This document shows, in pieces, positions 18,366 through 27,299 of a stretch of 64,000 nt of DNA. How positions within the stretch are numbered: the first letter of the stretch is position 1; every line of letters begins with the position of its first letter. The notes under the pieces are model-generated. The model saw nothing but the letters and a program-made list of their open reading frames with translations, was not told where the DNA came from and ran no database searches. Source of the DNA: Paenibacillus camerounensis (GTDB lineage: Bacteria > Bacillota > Bacilli > Paenibacillales > Paenibacillaceae); NCBI RefSeq assembly GCF_000723885.1, contig NZ_CCDG010000011.1, positions 62,001-126,000 of the forward strand, written 5' to 3'. The position numbers were made by a program, and so were the translations under genes.

Positions 18366-18474
18366 TTATGAACTGAACATCAACTCCGTGCCGCCGGCAG
18401 GCAGGGGAGAAGCCTATGTATAGTTACTGATACGTGCGTTGGTTCACAATCGGTTCATAAAGTTGTTGTACAAT
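18366..18474. promoter_or_regulatory. shared control region with OmpR-type direct repeats
   Basis: GGTTCACAA (18441-18449) and GGTTCATAA (18452-18460) are direct repeats with an 11-bp period, typical for OmpR/PhoB-class binding sites, and overlap the -35 region of a promoter with TACAAT at 18469-18474 facing the response regulator. The same half-site GTTCATAA occurs on the minus strand at 18366-18373, in the promoter region of the ABC gene. The regulator may activate both directions. Confidence 0.6.
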
Positions 18475-18512
18475 AGTTAAGAATGGAACCTTAAGAGAAT
18501 GCAGGTGCATAA

Positions 18513-19187
18513 ATGATTAACATTCTGGTAGTGGAAGACAACGGCAAGCTGCGGCAGCTGATAGGCACCGTACTGGCGAAGCACGGCTATAACCCGGTAC
18601 TGGCCGAGGATGGCCAGCATGCGCTGGAGCTGCTGGATACACAGCATATTGATCTGATTATCTCCGATATTATGATGCCGAATGTGGACGGGTATGAGCT
18701 GACCGGACGGCTTCGTGATGCGGGCTATAATACTCCTGTGCTGATGGTTACGGCAAAAGAAAGCTTTGAAGATAAGCAGCGCGGCTACCTGGCAGGTACT
18801 GATGACTATATGGTGAAGCCGATTGATGTGAACGAGATGATTCTGCGGGTCGGGGCGCTGCTGCGCCGGGCTAAGATTGTAAGTGAGCGCAGGCTGGGAA
18901 TCGGCGAACTTATCCTGAATTATGATTCGCTGACGGTACACCGCGGGGCCCACAGTGCGCTTTTGCCCCAGAAGGAGTTCTATCTGCTGTACAAGCTATT
19001 ATCCTATCCGAACAAAATATTTACCCGCCAGCAGCTGATGGACGAAATCTGGGGAATGGATTCAGAGACGGATGCCCGTACGGTGGATGTGCATATCAAC
19101 AGGCTGCGTGAACGCTTCAAAGATTGCCCCGAGTTCGAGATTGTAACGGTGCGCGGACTGGGATATAAGGCGGTGAAGCATCTGTGA
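18513..19187 (+). CDS. OmpR/PhoB-family response regulator
   Basis: 224 aa. Receiver domain (1-120) with acidic pocket VVEDN, phosphoacceptor Asp52 in IISDIMMP, the switch Thr in MVTAKE and Lys in MVKPI. C-terminal winged helix (about 130-224) with FYLLYKLLSYPNKIFTRQQL and DARTVDVHINRLRERF, GLGYKA at the end. It is coupled to the kinase by a GTGA overlap and divergent from the MacB-like ABC gene, its likely target. Confidence 0.92.
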   Translation: MINILVVEDNGKLRQLIGTVLAKHGYNPVLAEDGQHALELLDTQHIDLIISDIMMPNVDGYELTGRLRDAGYNTPVLMVTAKESFEDKQRGYLAGTDDYMVKPIDVNEMILRVGALLRRAKIVSERRLGIGELILNYDSLTVHRGAHSALLPQKEFYLLYKLLSYPNKIFTRQQLMDEIWGMDSETDARTVDVHINRLRERFKDCPEFEIVTVRGLGYKAVKHL

Positions 19188-20224
19188 GCAGGCCGGGCAA
19201 AAACGGTAATCTGTGGGGGGCGCTGGTACTGAGCGTCTTTCTGATCCTGCTGTGTGACGGGATACTGATGTTCGGCCTCAGCATGCTGATTGTCAAATCA
19301 GGCCTGATTGATGTAGGGCGGTTTCATATTTTTTGGCCGGTGTCCGTGCTGCTGCTTGCAAGCGTGCTTACCGGCACAGCTATTACAGCAATTGTCGGGC
19401 GGAAGCTGCTGGCTCCGATTAACGATCTGAGTGAAGCGGCGAAGCGGGTAGCCAAGGGGGATTTCAGTGCCAGAGTGGCACATGAGGATCATAAAGTGGA
19501 TGTAATCGGCGAGATGGCGGTGAACTTTAACAGCATGGTTCAGGAACTGGGCGGTATGGAGACGCTGCGCAATGATTTTATCGTCAATGTGTCGCATGAA
19601 TTCAAAACGCCGATTGCTGCGATTGAGGGATATGCTTCGCTGATGCAGGACCAGGAGCTGTCGCCGGAGGAACGTGCGGACTACAGCAGGCTTATCATTG
19701 AGAGTACCCGGCAGCTGTCATCGCTGTCCAGCAACATTCTCAAGCTGTCCAAGCTGGAGAACCAGGAGATTGTTGCCGGCAGGATAAAGTTCGCGCTTGA
19801 TGAGCAGCTCCGCCAGGCCCTGCTGCTGCTGGAAGCCCAGTGGAATGATAAGGCGCTTAATCTGGATCTGACACTTGAGCCGGTCGTTTATTACGGGAAT
19901 GAAGAGCTGCTGATGCAGGTATGGCTGAATCTGCTGGGCAACGCGATCAAGTTCACGGACAGCGGCGGAGAGATAACGGTCAGTCTGGCTCAGACGGAGC
20001 ATGCGGTAACTGTGCGGATTAAGGATTCGGGTACGGGGATGACCGAGGAAGTAATGATACGGATCTTCGAGAAGTTCTATCAGGGTGACAAGTCGCGTTC
20101 CGCTGAGGGCAACGGTCTCGGCCTCGCGCTGGTGCGGCGGATTGTGGAGTTGAACGGCGGAAATGTATCGGCGGAGAGTGTGCCGGGGAAGGGCTCGGTG
20201 TTTACCGTTATTTTGCCGGTGTAA
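19184..20224 (+). CDS. membrane sensor histidine kinase with HAMP domain
   Basis: 346 aa, GTG start overlapping the regulator's TGA. Two membrane segments (about 10-38 and 47-70) with almost no external loop, so it probably senses within the membrane or through a partner such as the ABC transporter. HAMP linker about 71-125, His138 in NVSHEFKTP (HisKA), then HATPase with NLLGNAIKF, DSGTGM and GNGLGLALV. The small intramembrane sensor architecture is common for kinases that work with peptide-detoxifying ABC transporters. Confidence 0.9.
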   Translation: MSRPGKNGNLWGALVLSVFLILLCDGILMFGLSMLIVKSGLIDVGRFHIFWPVSVLLLASVLTGTAITAIVGRKLLAPINDLSEAAKRVAKGDFSARVAHEDHKVDVIGEMAVNFNSMVQELGGMETLRNDFIVNVSHEFKTPIAAIEGYASLMQDQELSPEERADYSRLIIESTRQLSSLSSNILKLSKLENQEIVAGRIKFALDEQLRQALLLLEAQWNDKALNLDLTLEPVVYYGNEELLMQVWLNLLGNAIKFTDSGGEITVSLAQTEHAVTVRIKDSGTGMTEEVMIRIFEKFYQGDKSRSAEGNGLGLALVRRIVELNGGNVSAESVPGKGSVFTVILPV

Positions 20225-20254
20225 GGGGAATGCAAACCACTACCTGTGCGGGGA

Positions 20255-20441
20255 CTAACTGTATTCTGTGCAACTAAAACTACTGAAAAAACTGCATCTG
20301 CGCGTATAACTGTACGCTGTGCAACTAAAGCTGTCCGAATCGGCTAAAAAGGCCGTTTTCGGCTTTTTTAGTTGCACGGAATACACTTAAAGTGCTGTTG
20401 CAGCAAAAAACAGGGATAATAAGTGTATAAAGTGCAGCTAA
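20255..20441. repeat. four-palindrome intergenic element, copy 1
   Basis: In the 380-bp gap between the kinase and the acetyltransferase gene. Four 23-bp quasi-palindromic units begin at 20255, 20306, 20368 and 20419 (steps 51, 62, 51), of the form TAACTG.A......GCAACTAA or its reverse. Between units 2 and 3 is a small hairpin, GGCCGTTTTCGGC, followed by six T. See copies at 55822-56007 and 62662-62848. Confidence 0.85.
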
Positions 20442-20605
20442 GCTGATAGGACGCTCTATGATGGAGATTCTGCAGCGTGTGCCCGGCATAGAGGAAATAA
20501 AGCGCGCTGCGGCGAATGACATGGTATCCTGAACAAACGCAATGCTCCTTGTACAATAGACCGGTGAATCTGGTCACCACTAACATTTTTGGGAGGCTGC
20601 TAACT

Positions 20606-21148
20606 ATGTCATATAACAACGGTGACAGAACAATCTCCACAGAACGGCTGCTGCTGAGATTATTCACCTCGTCTGATGCCGCAGAAGTAGCCAGGCTGTG
20701 CAATAACTACAATATCTTCAAGACAACAATGTACCTGCCGTATCCTTATACGATAGAGGATGCCCTGAGCTGGATTGACCGCCATGAGGCTAACTTTGAT
20801 GCAGAGCTGTTGTATGAGTTCGCCGTAACAGACAAGCTCTCCGGAGCATTATATGGTGCGGTAGCATTGTCCCACAGCGGCAAATTCAACCATGGCGAGC
20901 TGGCTTACTGGATAGGCGAGGAATTCTGGGGAAACGGATTTGCTACTGAGGCGGCGGCGGCAATGGTCAAGTTCGCTTTTGAAGACAGGCTGTACCATAA
21001 AGTATTTGCACGTTACTTCAGCACCAATGCAGGCTCGGGTAAGGTAATGGAGAAAGTTGGCATGAGTAAGGAAGGAATCCTGAGAGATCATATAAGAAAA
21101 GAAGGCAGGTACGTGGATCTGGTGCATTACGGTATTATCCGTCCATAG
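20606..21148 (+). CDS. GNAT acetyltransferase, RimJ/RimL-like
   Basis: 180 aa from ATG 20606 (GGGAGG 9 bases upstream). N-terminal ISTERLLLRLF, acetyl-CoA-binding loop region IGEEFWGNGFATEAAAAMV near residues 95-115, and the terminal FARYFSTNAGSGKVMEKVGM plus GRYVDLVHYGI, as in RimL-type enzymes that acetylate protein N-termini or amino acids and antibiotics. No neighbour indicates the substrate. Ends in a strong terminator. Confidence 0.85.
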   Translation: MSYNNGDRTISTERLLLRLFTSSDAAEVARLCNNYNIFKTTMYLPYPYTIEDALSWIDRHEANFDAELLYEFAVTDKLSGALYGAVALSHSGKFNHGELAYWIGEEFWGNGFATEAAAAMVKFAFEDRLYHKVFARYFSTNAGSGKVMEKVGMSKEGILRDHIRKEGRYVDLVHYGIIRP

Positions 21149-21165
21149 AAAAATGAAGTTGCTTT

Positions 21166-21211
21166 CTCGAGTTGTAACTGATATAGTTACAACTCGAGAG
21201 GCGCTTTTTTT
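21166..21211 (+). terminator. terminator after the acetyltransferase gene
   Basis: Perfect 14-bp stem CTCGAGTTGTAACT / AGTTACAACTCGAG followed by GGCGC and eight T. Confidence 0.92.
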
Positions 21212-21265
21212 ATTGCGCAGCTTGTGCCCGTAATCTAATACTATATAACCGGAGGTTGTAAAATA

Positions 21266-21850
21266 ATGAATCACCTGATCGTCTACGCTCATCCGCATGA
21301 AGGAAGCTTCAACCAGGCTATTCTTGATACTGCAGTAACTGCTCTGCAAGGCCAGGGCCACGAGGTTCATGTCCGTGATCTGTATAAGCTGGGCTTCAAT
21401 CCGGTATTATCCCCTGCAGATACTGCAGCGATGCGTGAAGGCAACACGCCGGCAGATATTGCCGCAGAGCAGGAATATCTGCGTAAGGCGGATGTTATTA
21501 CTTTTGTCTATCCGATCTGGTGGACTGGACTTCCGGCTATTCTCAAAGGCTATGTAGACCGTGCTTTTTCTTACGGCTTCGCTTATCAGTACAATGCGGA
21601 GGGCGGCATAGACAAGCTGTTCACAGGCAAGCAGGGGATCATCGTTAACACCCACGGTACTCCGGGGGAAGTGTATGAGGCTATTGGCATGCACAATTCA
21701 CTGAAACAGACGTCAGGCGGCGGAATCTTTGAATTCTGCGGCGTTGAAGTGCTGGAGCATCTCCTGTTCGGCGGTGTGGGAAGCGGTGCGGGTGATGAAG
21801 AGCGCAGCAGGATGCTGGCTCAGGTAAAGGAAACCTTCAGCGCTCTGTAA
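21266..21850 (+). CDS. NAD(P)H:quinone oxidoreductase, flavodoxin-like fold
   Basis: 194 aa, GGAGG ribosome binding site. Starts MNHLIVYAHPHEGSFNQAI, the FMN/FAD phosphate-binding strand-loop of the Flavodoxin_2 family (MdaB/KefF/YwrO type), followed by VITFVYPIWWTGLPAILKGYVDR, the second hallmark. Two-electron reduction of quinones or electrophiles is the family reaction. It is monocistronic. Confidence 0.88.
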   Translation: MNHLIVYAHPHEGSFNQAILDTAVTALQGQGHEVHVRDLYKLGFNPVLSPADTAAMREGNTPADIAAEQEYLRKADVITFVYPIWWTGLPAILKGYVDRAFSYGFAYQYNAEGGIDKLFTGKQGIIVNTHGTPGEVYEAIGMHNSLKQTSGGGIFEFCGVEVLEHLLFGGVGSGAGDEERSRMLAQVKETFSAL

Positions 21851-21887
21851 GCCGTCTGGGCAGCAGAAGCAGCATCAGATAAACAAT

Positions 21888-21932
21888 ACACACCAAAGAG
21901 AACGGCAACCAGTGCCGTTCTTTTTGGTGTGT
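21888..21932. terminator. bidirectional terminator
   Basis: Long stem ACACACCAAAGAGAACGGCA with TGCCGTTCTTTTTGGTGTGT around a 5-nt loop; serves the quinone oxidoreductase gene and, on the other strand, the convergent SLH gene ending at 21963. Confidence 0.88.
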
Positions 21933-21962
21933 GTTAACAGGAATGAACCACTTCAAAATCTA

Positions 21963-22994
21963 TTATATGGAGTTTTTATTCTTCAGAATCTCCTGCACCC
22001 GGCTGACCATCGCAGTCCCGTCTGTACGGGTAATCGGGTCTTTCGGATTAAAATTGCCGTCCTGATCCAGGCTGACAATCTTGAGGGCAATTGCTGTCTG
22101 AATCGCTCCCGAGTTCAGAGTGTCCATCTCTGCGTTGTCCGCAATGTCCACCGGAATGAGCTTATACATCGGCAGCTGGCCGCTTGACTGCAGCGTATTG
22201 ATGAGCAGGTAGGTGAACGATTCTCTGCTCATGCTGGCCGCCGGGTCAATCTTGATCTGCAGATCCGCTTCCGGGCCTACGGCTTCCTTAATTAATTGAA
22301 CCGCTTCTTCTGCGGTAAGGATCTCGCTCTGGGCACCCGGTGCCGGATGTGCTTTGAGGTATGCGAGCGCATTGCTAATCGCCACTGCAGCTTCAGCCCG
22401 GGTAATCTGCTGCTTCGGATTCAGCTTGCCGCTGTTATCCAGCTTCACTACCCCGTAAGCCAGGGCACGCTGGAGCGAGCCGGAATATTCCACTGTAACC
22501 TGATCCTGATCTGCAAATTCCACAGGTGCGATCTTGATCATCGGCAGGCGTCCGCCCAGTTCAATTGCATCAATAAGCTGATGGGTAAAAGCTTCACGTG
22601 TCAGCTTACTGCCCGGCTGAAGATCGGCCGGCAGGTCTAGCCCGTGCACACCGGCAATGATGAGAGCTTGCGCATACCAGGCGGAATCATTCGCATTCAC
22701 GAAATAATCCGTAGCCTTAGGGGCCTTCACAAACCGGATCGTATCCAGATTGAGTCCGGCAGCATTGACGATCATTTGCACACCTTCCGCTTCAGAGATC
22801 GGCAGATGCGGGCCGAACCGGGTTGCGCTGATTCCTTTGATCAGCCCTTGATCCTGTAAGGCAATGATTATATCTTTATCTGCAACATTATTCAGATCGG
22901 TAAAGGCGGCGGCAGAAGCGAATTGTTCTCCGGCAAAAGTAAATGCGATTGCAGCAGCGGCGGATAGTGTAACAAGCTTGAATGATTTTTTCAT
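21963..22994 (-). CDS. secreted S-layer homology (SLH) domain protein
   Basis: 343 aa with an N-terminal signal peptide (KKSFKLV, hydrophobic core, cleavage near ASAAA at 26-30). The mature part is made of SLH-type repeats: ALQDQGLIKG..F.P..PISEAEGVQMI, SLQRALAYGVVKLDNSGKLNPKQQITRAEAAVAI and AIQTAIALKIVSLDQDGNFNPKDPITRTDGTAMV. There is no extra catalytic domain, so it is probably a small cell-wall-anchored protein. GAGGTGAA lies 7 bases before the start. Confidence 0.85.
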   Translation of the reverse strand: MKKSFKLVTLSAAAAIAFTFAGEQFASAAAFTDLNNVADKDIIIALQDQGLIKGISATRFGPHLPISEAEGVQMIVNAAGLNLDTIRFVKAPKATDYFVNANDSAWYAQALIIAGVHGLDLPADLQPGSKLTREAFTHQLIDAIELGGRLPMIKIAPVEFADQDQVTVEYSGSLQRALAYGVVKLDNSGKLNPKQQITRAEAAVAISNALAYLKAHPAPGAQSEILTAEEAVQLIKEAVGPEADLQIKIDPAASMSRESFTYLLINTLQSSGQLPMYKLIPVDIADNAEMDTLNSGAIQTAIALKIVSLDQDGNFNPKDPITRTDGTAMVSRVQEILKNKNSI

Positions 22995-23156
22995 TAGAAT
23001 TCACCTCAGGGTTTAGTTTGTGGTTAGTTATTTGTTTTCATAGACGGACGAAGGTGCAAAAAGGTTACAATGTATTTTTTATCCGAAGGAATGAACGATT
23101 TCCCCGGGCTATTCGTATTACAGTCAGTTGTTGAACAGTATGGAAGAGGTGAAGGC

Positions 23157-23870
23157 ATGTTAACCATCAGACAATTTTCGAAAAGCTATAAGGGCGGGAA
23201 GAAAGCTGTACATAACCTCAGTCTGACAGTCGAAAAAGGGGATATCTACGGCTTTATCGGTCATAACGGGGCGGGCAAAACGACAACGATCCGGGCGGTG
23301 GTCGGTGTGCTCGATTTTGAAGAGGGCGAGATTGAAATTGACGGCATCTCCATGAAAAAAGATCCTCTGGCCTGCAAGTCACGTATCGCATATATTCCTG
23401 ACAATCCGGATCTGTACGACCATCTCACGGGGATTCAGTACCTGGGTTTCATCGGCGATCTGTTTAACGTATCCAGGAAGGACCGTGAGCTGCTCATAGC
23501 CAAATACGGCGGCGCTTTTCAGCTGACTCCCCATCTCGGGGATCTGATCTCCGGGTATTCCCACGGCATGAAGCAGAAGCTGGCGATTATCTCTGCGCTC
23601 ATTCACAAGCCGAAGCTGCTGGTGCTGGATGAACCTTTTGTGGGACTGGACCCGAAGGCGGCACATACGCTGAAGACGATCATGGCAGAGGTATGCAGCG
23701 AAGGCAGTGCGATTTTTTTCTCGACACATGTACTGGATACGGCGGAGAAACTGTGCAATAAAATTGCGATTATCAAGGAAGGCCGGCTGATCGCCGGGGG
23801 CAAAACCGAGGATGTCAAAGGGGAGAACAGTCTGGAGGAAGTTTTTATGGAGCTGATCGATCATGATTAA
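23157..23870 (+). CDS. ABC transporter ATP-binding protein (ABC-2 exporter type)
   Basis: 237 aa from ATG 23157 (GAGGTG six bases upstream); an upstream ATG in the same frame has no ribosome binding site. Walker A GHNGAGKTTT, Q-loop region YIPDNPDLYDHL, signature SGYSHGMKQKLAI (S-G-Y-S variant), Walker B LLVLDEPFVGLD, switch His in FFSTHVLD. Overlaps the permease start by 8 bases. Substrate unknown. Confidence 0.9.
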   Translation: MLTIRQFSKSYKGGKKAVHNLSLTVEKGDIYGFIGHNGAGKTTTIRAVVGVLDFEEGEIEIDGISMKKDPLACKSRIAYIPDNPDLYDHLTGIQYLGFIGDLFNVSRKDRELLIAKYGGAFQLTPHLGDLISGYSHGMKQKLAIISALIHKPKLLVLDEPFVGLDPKAAHTLKTIMAEVCSEGSAIFFSTHVLDTAEKLCNKIAIIKEGRLIAGGKTEDVKGENSLEEVFMELIDHD

Positions 23871-25461
23871 TATCTGGAGACTTACGAAGCTGCAGCTGCT
23901 CTCCACCTTTGGGCTCAATAAAGCCCTTCATACGAAGGATGCAAAAGAAAGACGTAAGCAGCTTCTGGTTAGTCTTGCTATCGTTTGCGGTGTGCTGCTG
24001 GCCGCCGTGTTTTCGTTCGGATACAGCTATGCGATGGCGGCAGCTTTTGAGCAAATCGGCCGTCTGGATCTGCTCCTGGCCATTATGATGGCTGTTACAT
24101 CAGTGGTTGCATTCTTCACCACGGTGTATAAAGCGGGCGGCGTGCTGTTCAGCTACAAGGACTACGATCTGCTGATGTCGCTGCCGGTGAAGACGAGTCA
24201 TGTGGTGGCGAGCCGGGTACTGCAGCTGTATGTGCTGAATCTGTTTTTTACTCTGATAGTCATGCTGCCGGCGGGAGTGGTGTATGCGCTAAAGGTGCGT
24301 CCGGAAGCCTATTATTATCTGCTTTTTGTACCGCTGCTCTTAAGTATCCCGTTCATTCCGATTATTGCCGCGACGGTGGTCGGTGCACTGATCAGCTGGG
24401 TATCCTCCCGGTTCCGGGCAAGCCGGATGATTAATCTGGTGTTAACCCTGCTGTTTGTGGTTGTCCTTATTCTCGGCTCTTTCACACTGGACGGAAATCA
24501 ACCGGAGCTGGCTGATCTGGGAACAGGGCTGGCGGATATGATATTCAAGCTGTACCCGCTTGCGGAGCTGTATGTGGATGCAATAAGTGCTTACCGTGTT
24601 GATGCTTTTCTTGTATTCACACTGCTGTCCGTGCTCTCTTTCGCCGTGTTCTGTACCGTACTGGGAACCCGTTATAAAGCGATTCATACGGGGCTTTCAA
24701 CCAGCCGGGCAGGCCGTAAATATACCATGCAGCCGCTTAAGGCATCCACAGCCTTTCAGGCCCTGTACCGGAAGGAGCTGCGCCGCTATTTCAGCTCATC
24801 CATCTATGTGCTGAATACAGGAATCGGCATGGTACTGCTGTTCATAATGTCAGTGGCTCTGCTGTTTACCAGTCCGGAGCAGCTTGGACAGCTGGCAGAT
24901 GTTCCGCAGCTGCAGCAGTATCTGAACACTCTGGCGCCAATATTTGTGTCATTTTTCGTAGCCCTTAGCTGCACTACGTCCAGCTCAATTTCTCTGGAAG
25001 GCAACCATTTATGGATTCTGCGGAGCTCGCCTGTGCCCAAGCACATTATTCTGCTCAGCAAGGTGGCGGTGAACCTGACCATTACCGTACCGGTTACGGT
25101 TGTGAGCTGTGTGCTGTTGATGATATCACTGGGTACAGAGTGGCTGGAAAGTCTGCTTCTCCTGGTAATTCCGGTTATCTACGCCTGCTTCTCCGCCCTG
25201 ACAGGAGTTATCGTCAACCTGAAGCTGCCCAAGCTGGAGTGGACCACCGAGGTTCAGGTTGTTAAGCAGAGCGCAGCGGTGCTGGTGGCGATGCTGCTGA
25301 GTTTTGTCAGCCTGCTGGTGCCTTTGGCGTTAAAGTTCCTGCTGACAGGATTAGACGGAAAAGTAATTATGCTCGGAATAGGCGTCATTTTGGCCGGATT
25401 GTGCGCGGGGATGTACAGATATTTGAAGAATGCGGGAGAGCGGTTGTTTTTGGGGTTGTGA
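23863..25461 (+). CDS. ABC-2 type exporter membrane subunit
   Basis: 532 aa, very hydrophobic, about twelve membrane segments arranged as two halves with a polar stretch near 270-300 containing YRKELRRYFSSS. The ATPase gene is translationally coupled in front. Permeases of this kind form two-component exporters; nothing here fixes the cargo. A terminator hairpin lies 18 bases after the stop. Confidence 0.82.
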   Translation: MINIWRLTKLQLLSTFGLNKALHTKDAKERRKQLLVSLAIVCGVLLAAVFSFGYSYAMAAAFEQIGRLDLLLAIMMAVTSVVAFFTTVYKAGGVLFSYKDYDLLMSLPVKTSHVVASRVLQLYVLNLFFTLIVMLPAGVVYALKVRPEAYYYLLFVPLLLSIPFIPIIAATVVGALISWVSSRFRASRMINLVLTLLFVVVLILGSFTLDGNQPELADLGTGLADMIFKLYPLAELYVDAISAYRVDAFLVFTLLSVLSFAVFCTVLGTRYKAIHTGLSTSRAGRKYTMQPLKASTAFQALYRKELRRYFSSSIYVLNTGIGMVLLFIMSVALLFTSPEQLGQLADVPQLQQYLNTLAPIFVSFFVALSCTTSSSISLEGNHLWILRSSPVPKHIILLSKVAVNLTITVPVTVVSCVLLMISLGTEWLESLLLLVIPVIYACFSALTGVIVNLKLPKLEWTTEVQVVKQSAAVLVAMLLSFVSLLVPLALKFLLTGLDGKVIMLGIGVILAGLCAGMYRYLKNAGERLFLGL

Positions 25462-25478
25462 TTTAATAGTATACAGGC

Positions 25479-25512
25479 AATACCCCTCCGCTAGTTCTGG
25501 CGAAGGGGTATT
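25479..25512. terminator. terminator hairpin between exporter and MarR genes
   Basis: AATACCCCTCCGC / GCGAAGGGGTATT stem with one mismatch; convergent genes end on either side, so it probably works in both directions. Confidence 0.75.
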
Positions 25513-25543
25513 AGTCATTTTCAGCAGCTGGCGAGCTCAGCGG

Positions 25544-25987
25544 TTAAGGATTTTTTGTTTTATCTGCCAGTCGTGCAATCGACTCGATGTCCTGGCTGGT
25601 TATCAGATCCAGAAAATGTCTGCGAATAGCTTTTGAAACGATGGGCAGGGCTTCAGCCAGTGCTGACTTTCCGGCAGACGTAATCATAACCTGTACACCC
25701 CGGTCCGTGTCGGAAGGCTTTCTCAGAACCAGACCGCGCTTCTCCATACGCGTTAAATGATGGGACAGACGGCTTTTATCCCAGTCCATCGAGTCGGCTA
25801 ACTCCTGTTGCCGCAGCTTGCCGTTCCCGAACTGGACTAACCTGTCCAATACTCCGAAATCACCCTCTGATAGTCCGGTATGATCAGACATTTCTTTTAC
25901 AACGCGGCCGAAAACACGCTTAAAAGAGCCTTTCCACATATTCCATATTTGCATTTCATCTTCATTAAGCTCGCTCATATTGTCCAT
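25544..25987 (-). CDS. MarR-family repressor
   Basis: 147 aa. Winged helix-turn-helix region: LRQQELADSMDWDKSRLSHHLTRMEKRGLV (about 58-87) and the wing with DTDRGVQVMITSAG. No ribosome binding site precedes either ATG (25987 or 25978). A promoter with TTGACA inside the first palindromic operator and TATATT/TATTTT 15-17 bases on would start transcription almost at the ATG, so the mRNA may be leaderless. Divergent from an aldo/keto reductase gene with three matching operators between them. Confidence 0.88.
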   Translation of the reverse strand: MDNMSELNEDEMQIWNMWKGSFKRVFGRVVKEMSDHTGLSEGDFGVLDRLVQFGNGKLRQQELADSMDWDKSRLSHHLTRMEKRGLVLRKPSDTDRGVQVMITSAGKSALAEALPIVSKAIRRHFLDLITSQDIESIARLADKTKNP

Positions 25988-26003
25988 GAAAATATAATAT
26001 CAT

Positions 26004-26095
26004 GGTTGACGTGTCAACCACAAGGTGGTAAAGTGATCAAGTAAGTTGACATGTCAACCAAGAAAAAGGCTTGCTCTTTAGGTTGACACGTCAAC
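26004..26095. promoter_or_regulatory. three MarR operators with overlapping promoters
   Basis: GGTTGACGTGTCAACC (26004-26019), GTTGACATGTCAAC (26045-26058, perfect) and GTTGACACGTCAAC (26082-26095), centres 40 and 37 bases apart. Each contains a TTGACA-type -35 hexamer on one or both strands, so a bound repressor would shut off both divergent genes. The third would pair with TTTAAA at 26106-26111 for the reductase. Confidence 0.82.
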
Positions 26096-26141
26096 TGATG
26101 TGGAGTTTAAAAGCTACAATACGAAAGGGAGTGCAGGTTCA

Positions 26142-27113
26142 ATGGAATATGTAAAGCTTGGACGAAGCGGATTAGAAGTATCGAGGCTCAGTCTTGGAAC
26201 CATGGGCTTCGGGGTGCCGGAACGCGGAAATACCCCATGGTCACTAAAGGAAGAGGAGAGCAGACCGGTTATCAAGCAGGCAGTTGAGCTGGGAATTAAC
26301 TTCTTTAGTACTGCAAATATGTATTCCGACGGAACCAGTGAAGAAATGCTTGGACGTGCTTTAAAGGATTTCACCCGCCGTGACCAAGTTGTTATTGCTA
26401 CAAAGGTTTTCGTACCGATGCGTAAGGGTCCGAATACAATGGGACTTTCCCGTAAAGCGGTCATGACCGAGGTGGACAACAGTCTCAGAAGGCTCGGAAC
26501 AGATTACATTGATCTATATCAGATCCACCGCTGGGACTCTGCTACACCAATTGAAGAAACGATGGAAGCCTTGCACGATTTAGTTAAGGCAGGCAAGGTC
26601 AGATATCTGGGCGCCTCCTCCATGCTGGCATGGCAGTTCGCGAAAGCTCAGCATACCGCGGAGCTTAATGGCTGGACACGGTTCATAGCGATGGAGAACA
26701 GGCTGAATCTGCTGTACCGGGAGGAAGAAAGAGAAATGCTTCCGCTCTGTAAAGACCAGGGCGTTGGCATCACGCCGTATCTGCCGCTGGCCGCAGGCCG
26801 TTTAACCAGAGACTGGGATCAGTCCACACCAAGGTCGGAGAAGGATCAGATTGCCAGAGCAATGTTTGTTAATACGGAGGAAGGGGACCGTAGAGTCGCT
26901 GAGAGAGTAGCGGAGGTTGCGGCTAAGCGGGGAATTGGGCGTGCTCAGGTTGCGCTTGCATGGCTGCTTCAAAAGGAAGGAATTACAGCTCCGGTCATCG
27001 GTGCTACCCGGATTAGCCATCTTGAAGAAGCTGTTTCTTCGCTGGACATTCAGCTAAGTGCTGAAGAAATAGCAAGCTTAGAGGCACTCTATATTCCCCA
27101 TCCCTTAATATGA
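26142..27113 (+). CDS. aldo/keto reductase
   Basis: 323 aa from ATG 26142 (GGGAG upstream). (beta/alpha)8 barrel with the family motifs: LGRSGLEVSRLSLGTMGFG start, catalytic Tyr in NMYSDGTSEEMLGRAL, Lys in VIATKVFV, His in YQIHRWD. C-terminal VIGATRISHLEEAVSSLDI binds NADPH. YajO/YcsN-like oxidoreductases reduce carbonyls. Control by the MarR protein suggests induction by an electrophile or phenolic compound (inference). Confidence 0.9.
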   Translation: MEYVKLGRSGLEVSRLSLGTMGFGVPERGNTPWSLKEEESRPVIKQAVELGINFFSTANMYSDGTSEEMLGRALKDFTRRDQVVIATKVFVPMRKGPNTMGLSRKAVMTEVDNSLRRLGTDYIDLYQIHRWDSATPIEETMEALHDLVKAGKVRYLGASSMLAWQFAKAQHTAELNGWTRFIAMENRLNLLYREEEREMLPLCKDQGVGITPYLPLAAGRLTRDWDQSTPRSEKDQIARAMFVNTEEGDRRVAERVAEVAAKRGIGRAQVALAWLLQKEGITAPVIGATRISHLEEAVSSLDIQLSAEEIASLEALYIPHPLI

Positions 27114-27207
27114 ATTAGAGTGACTTCAATCACTTCCTTTTATATCAAAATGATCTAGTATTTATGATAATATTCGTATGCAATATAACAATCAATAATT
27201 TAACAAC

Positions 27208-27233
27208 AAGGCCATCCCATCTGGGGTGGCCTT
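27208..27233 (+). terminator. terminator after the aldo/keto reductase gene
   Basis: AAGGCCATCCC / GGGGTGGCCTT stem with short loop, followed by TTAACTTG; 95 bases beyond the stop. Confidence 0.7.
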
Positions 27234-27299
27234 TAACTTGTTGACTTAGCCGGCTAGCTCAGCATTAATCTTTTTTTTAAGAGAAGGGATGAGATTGTA

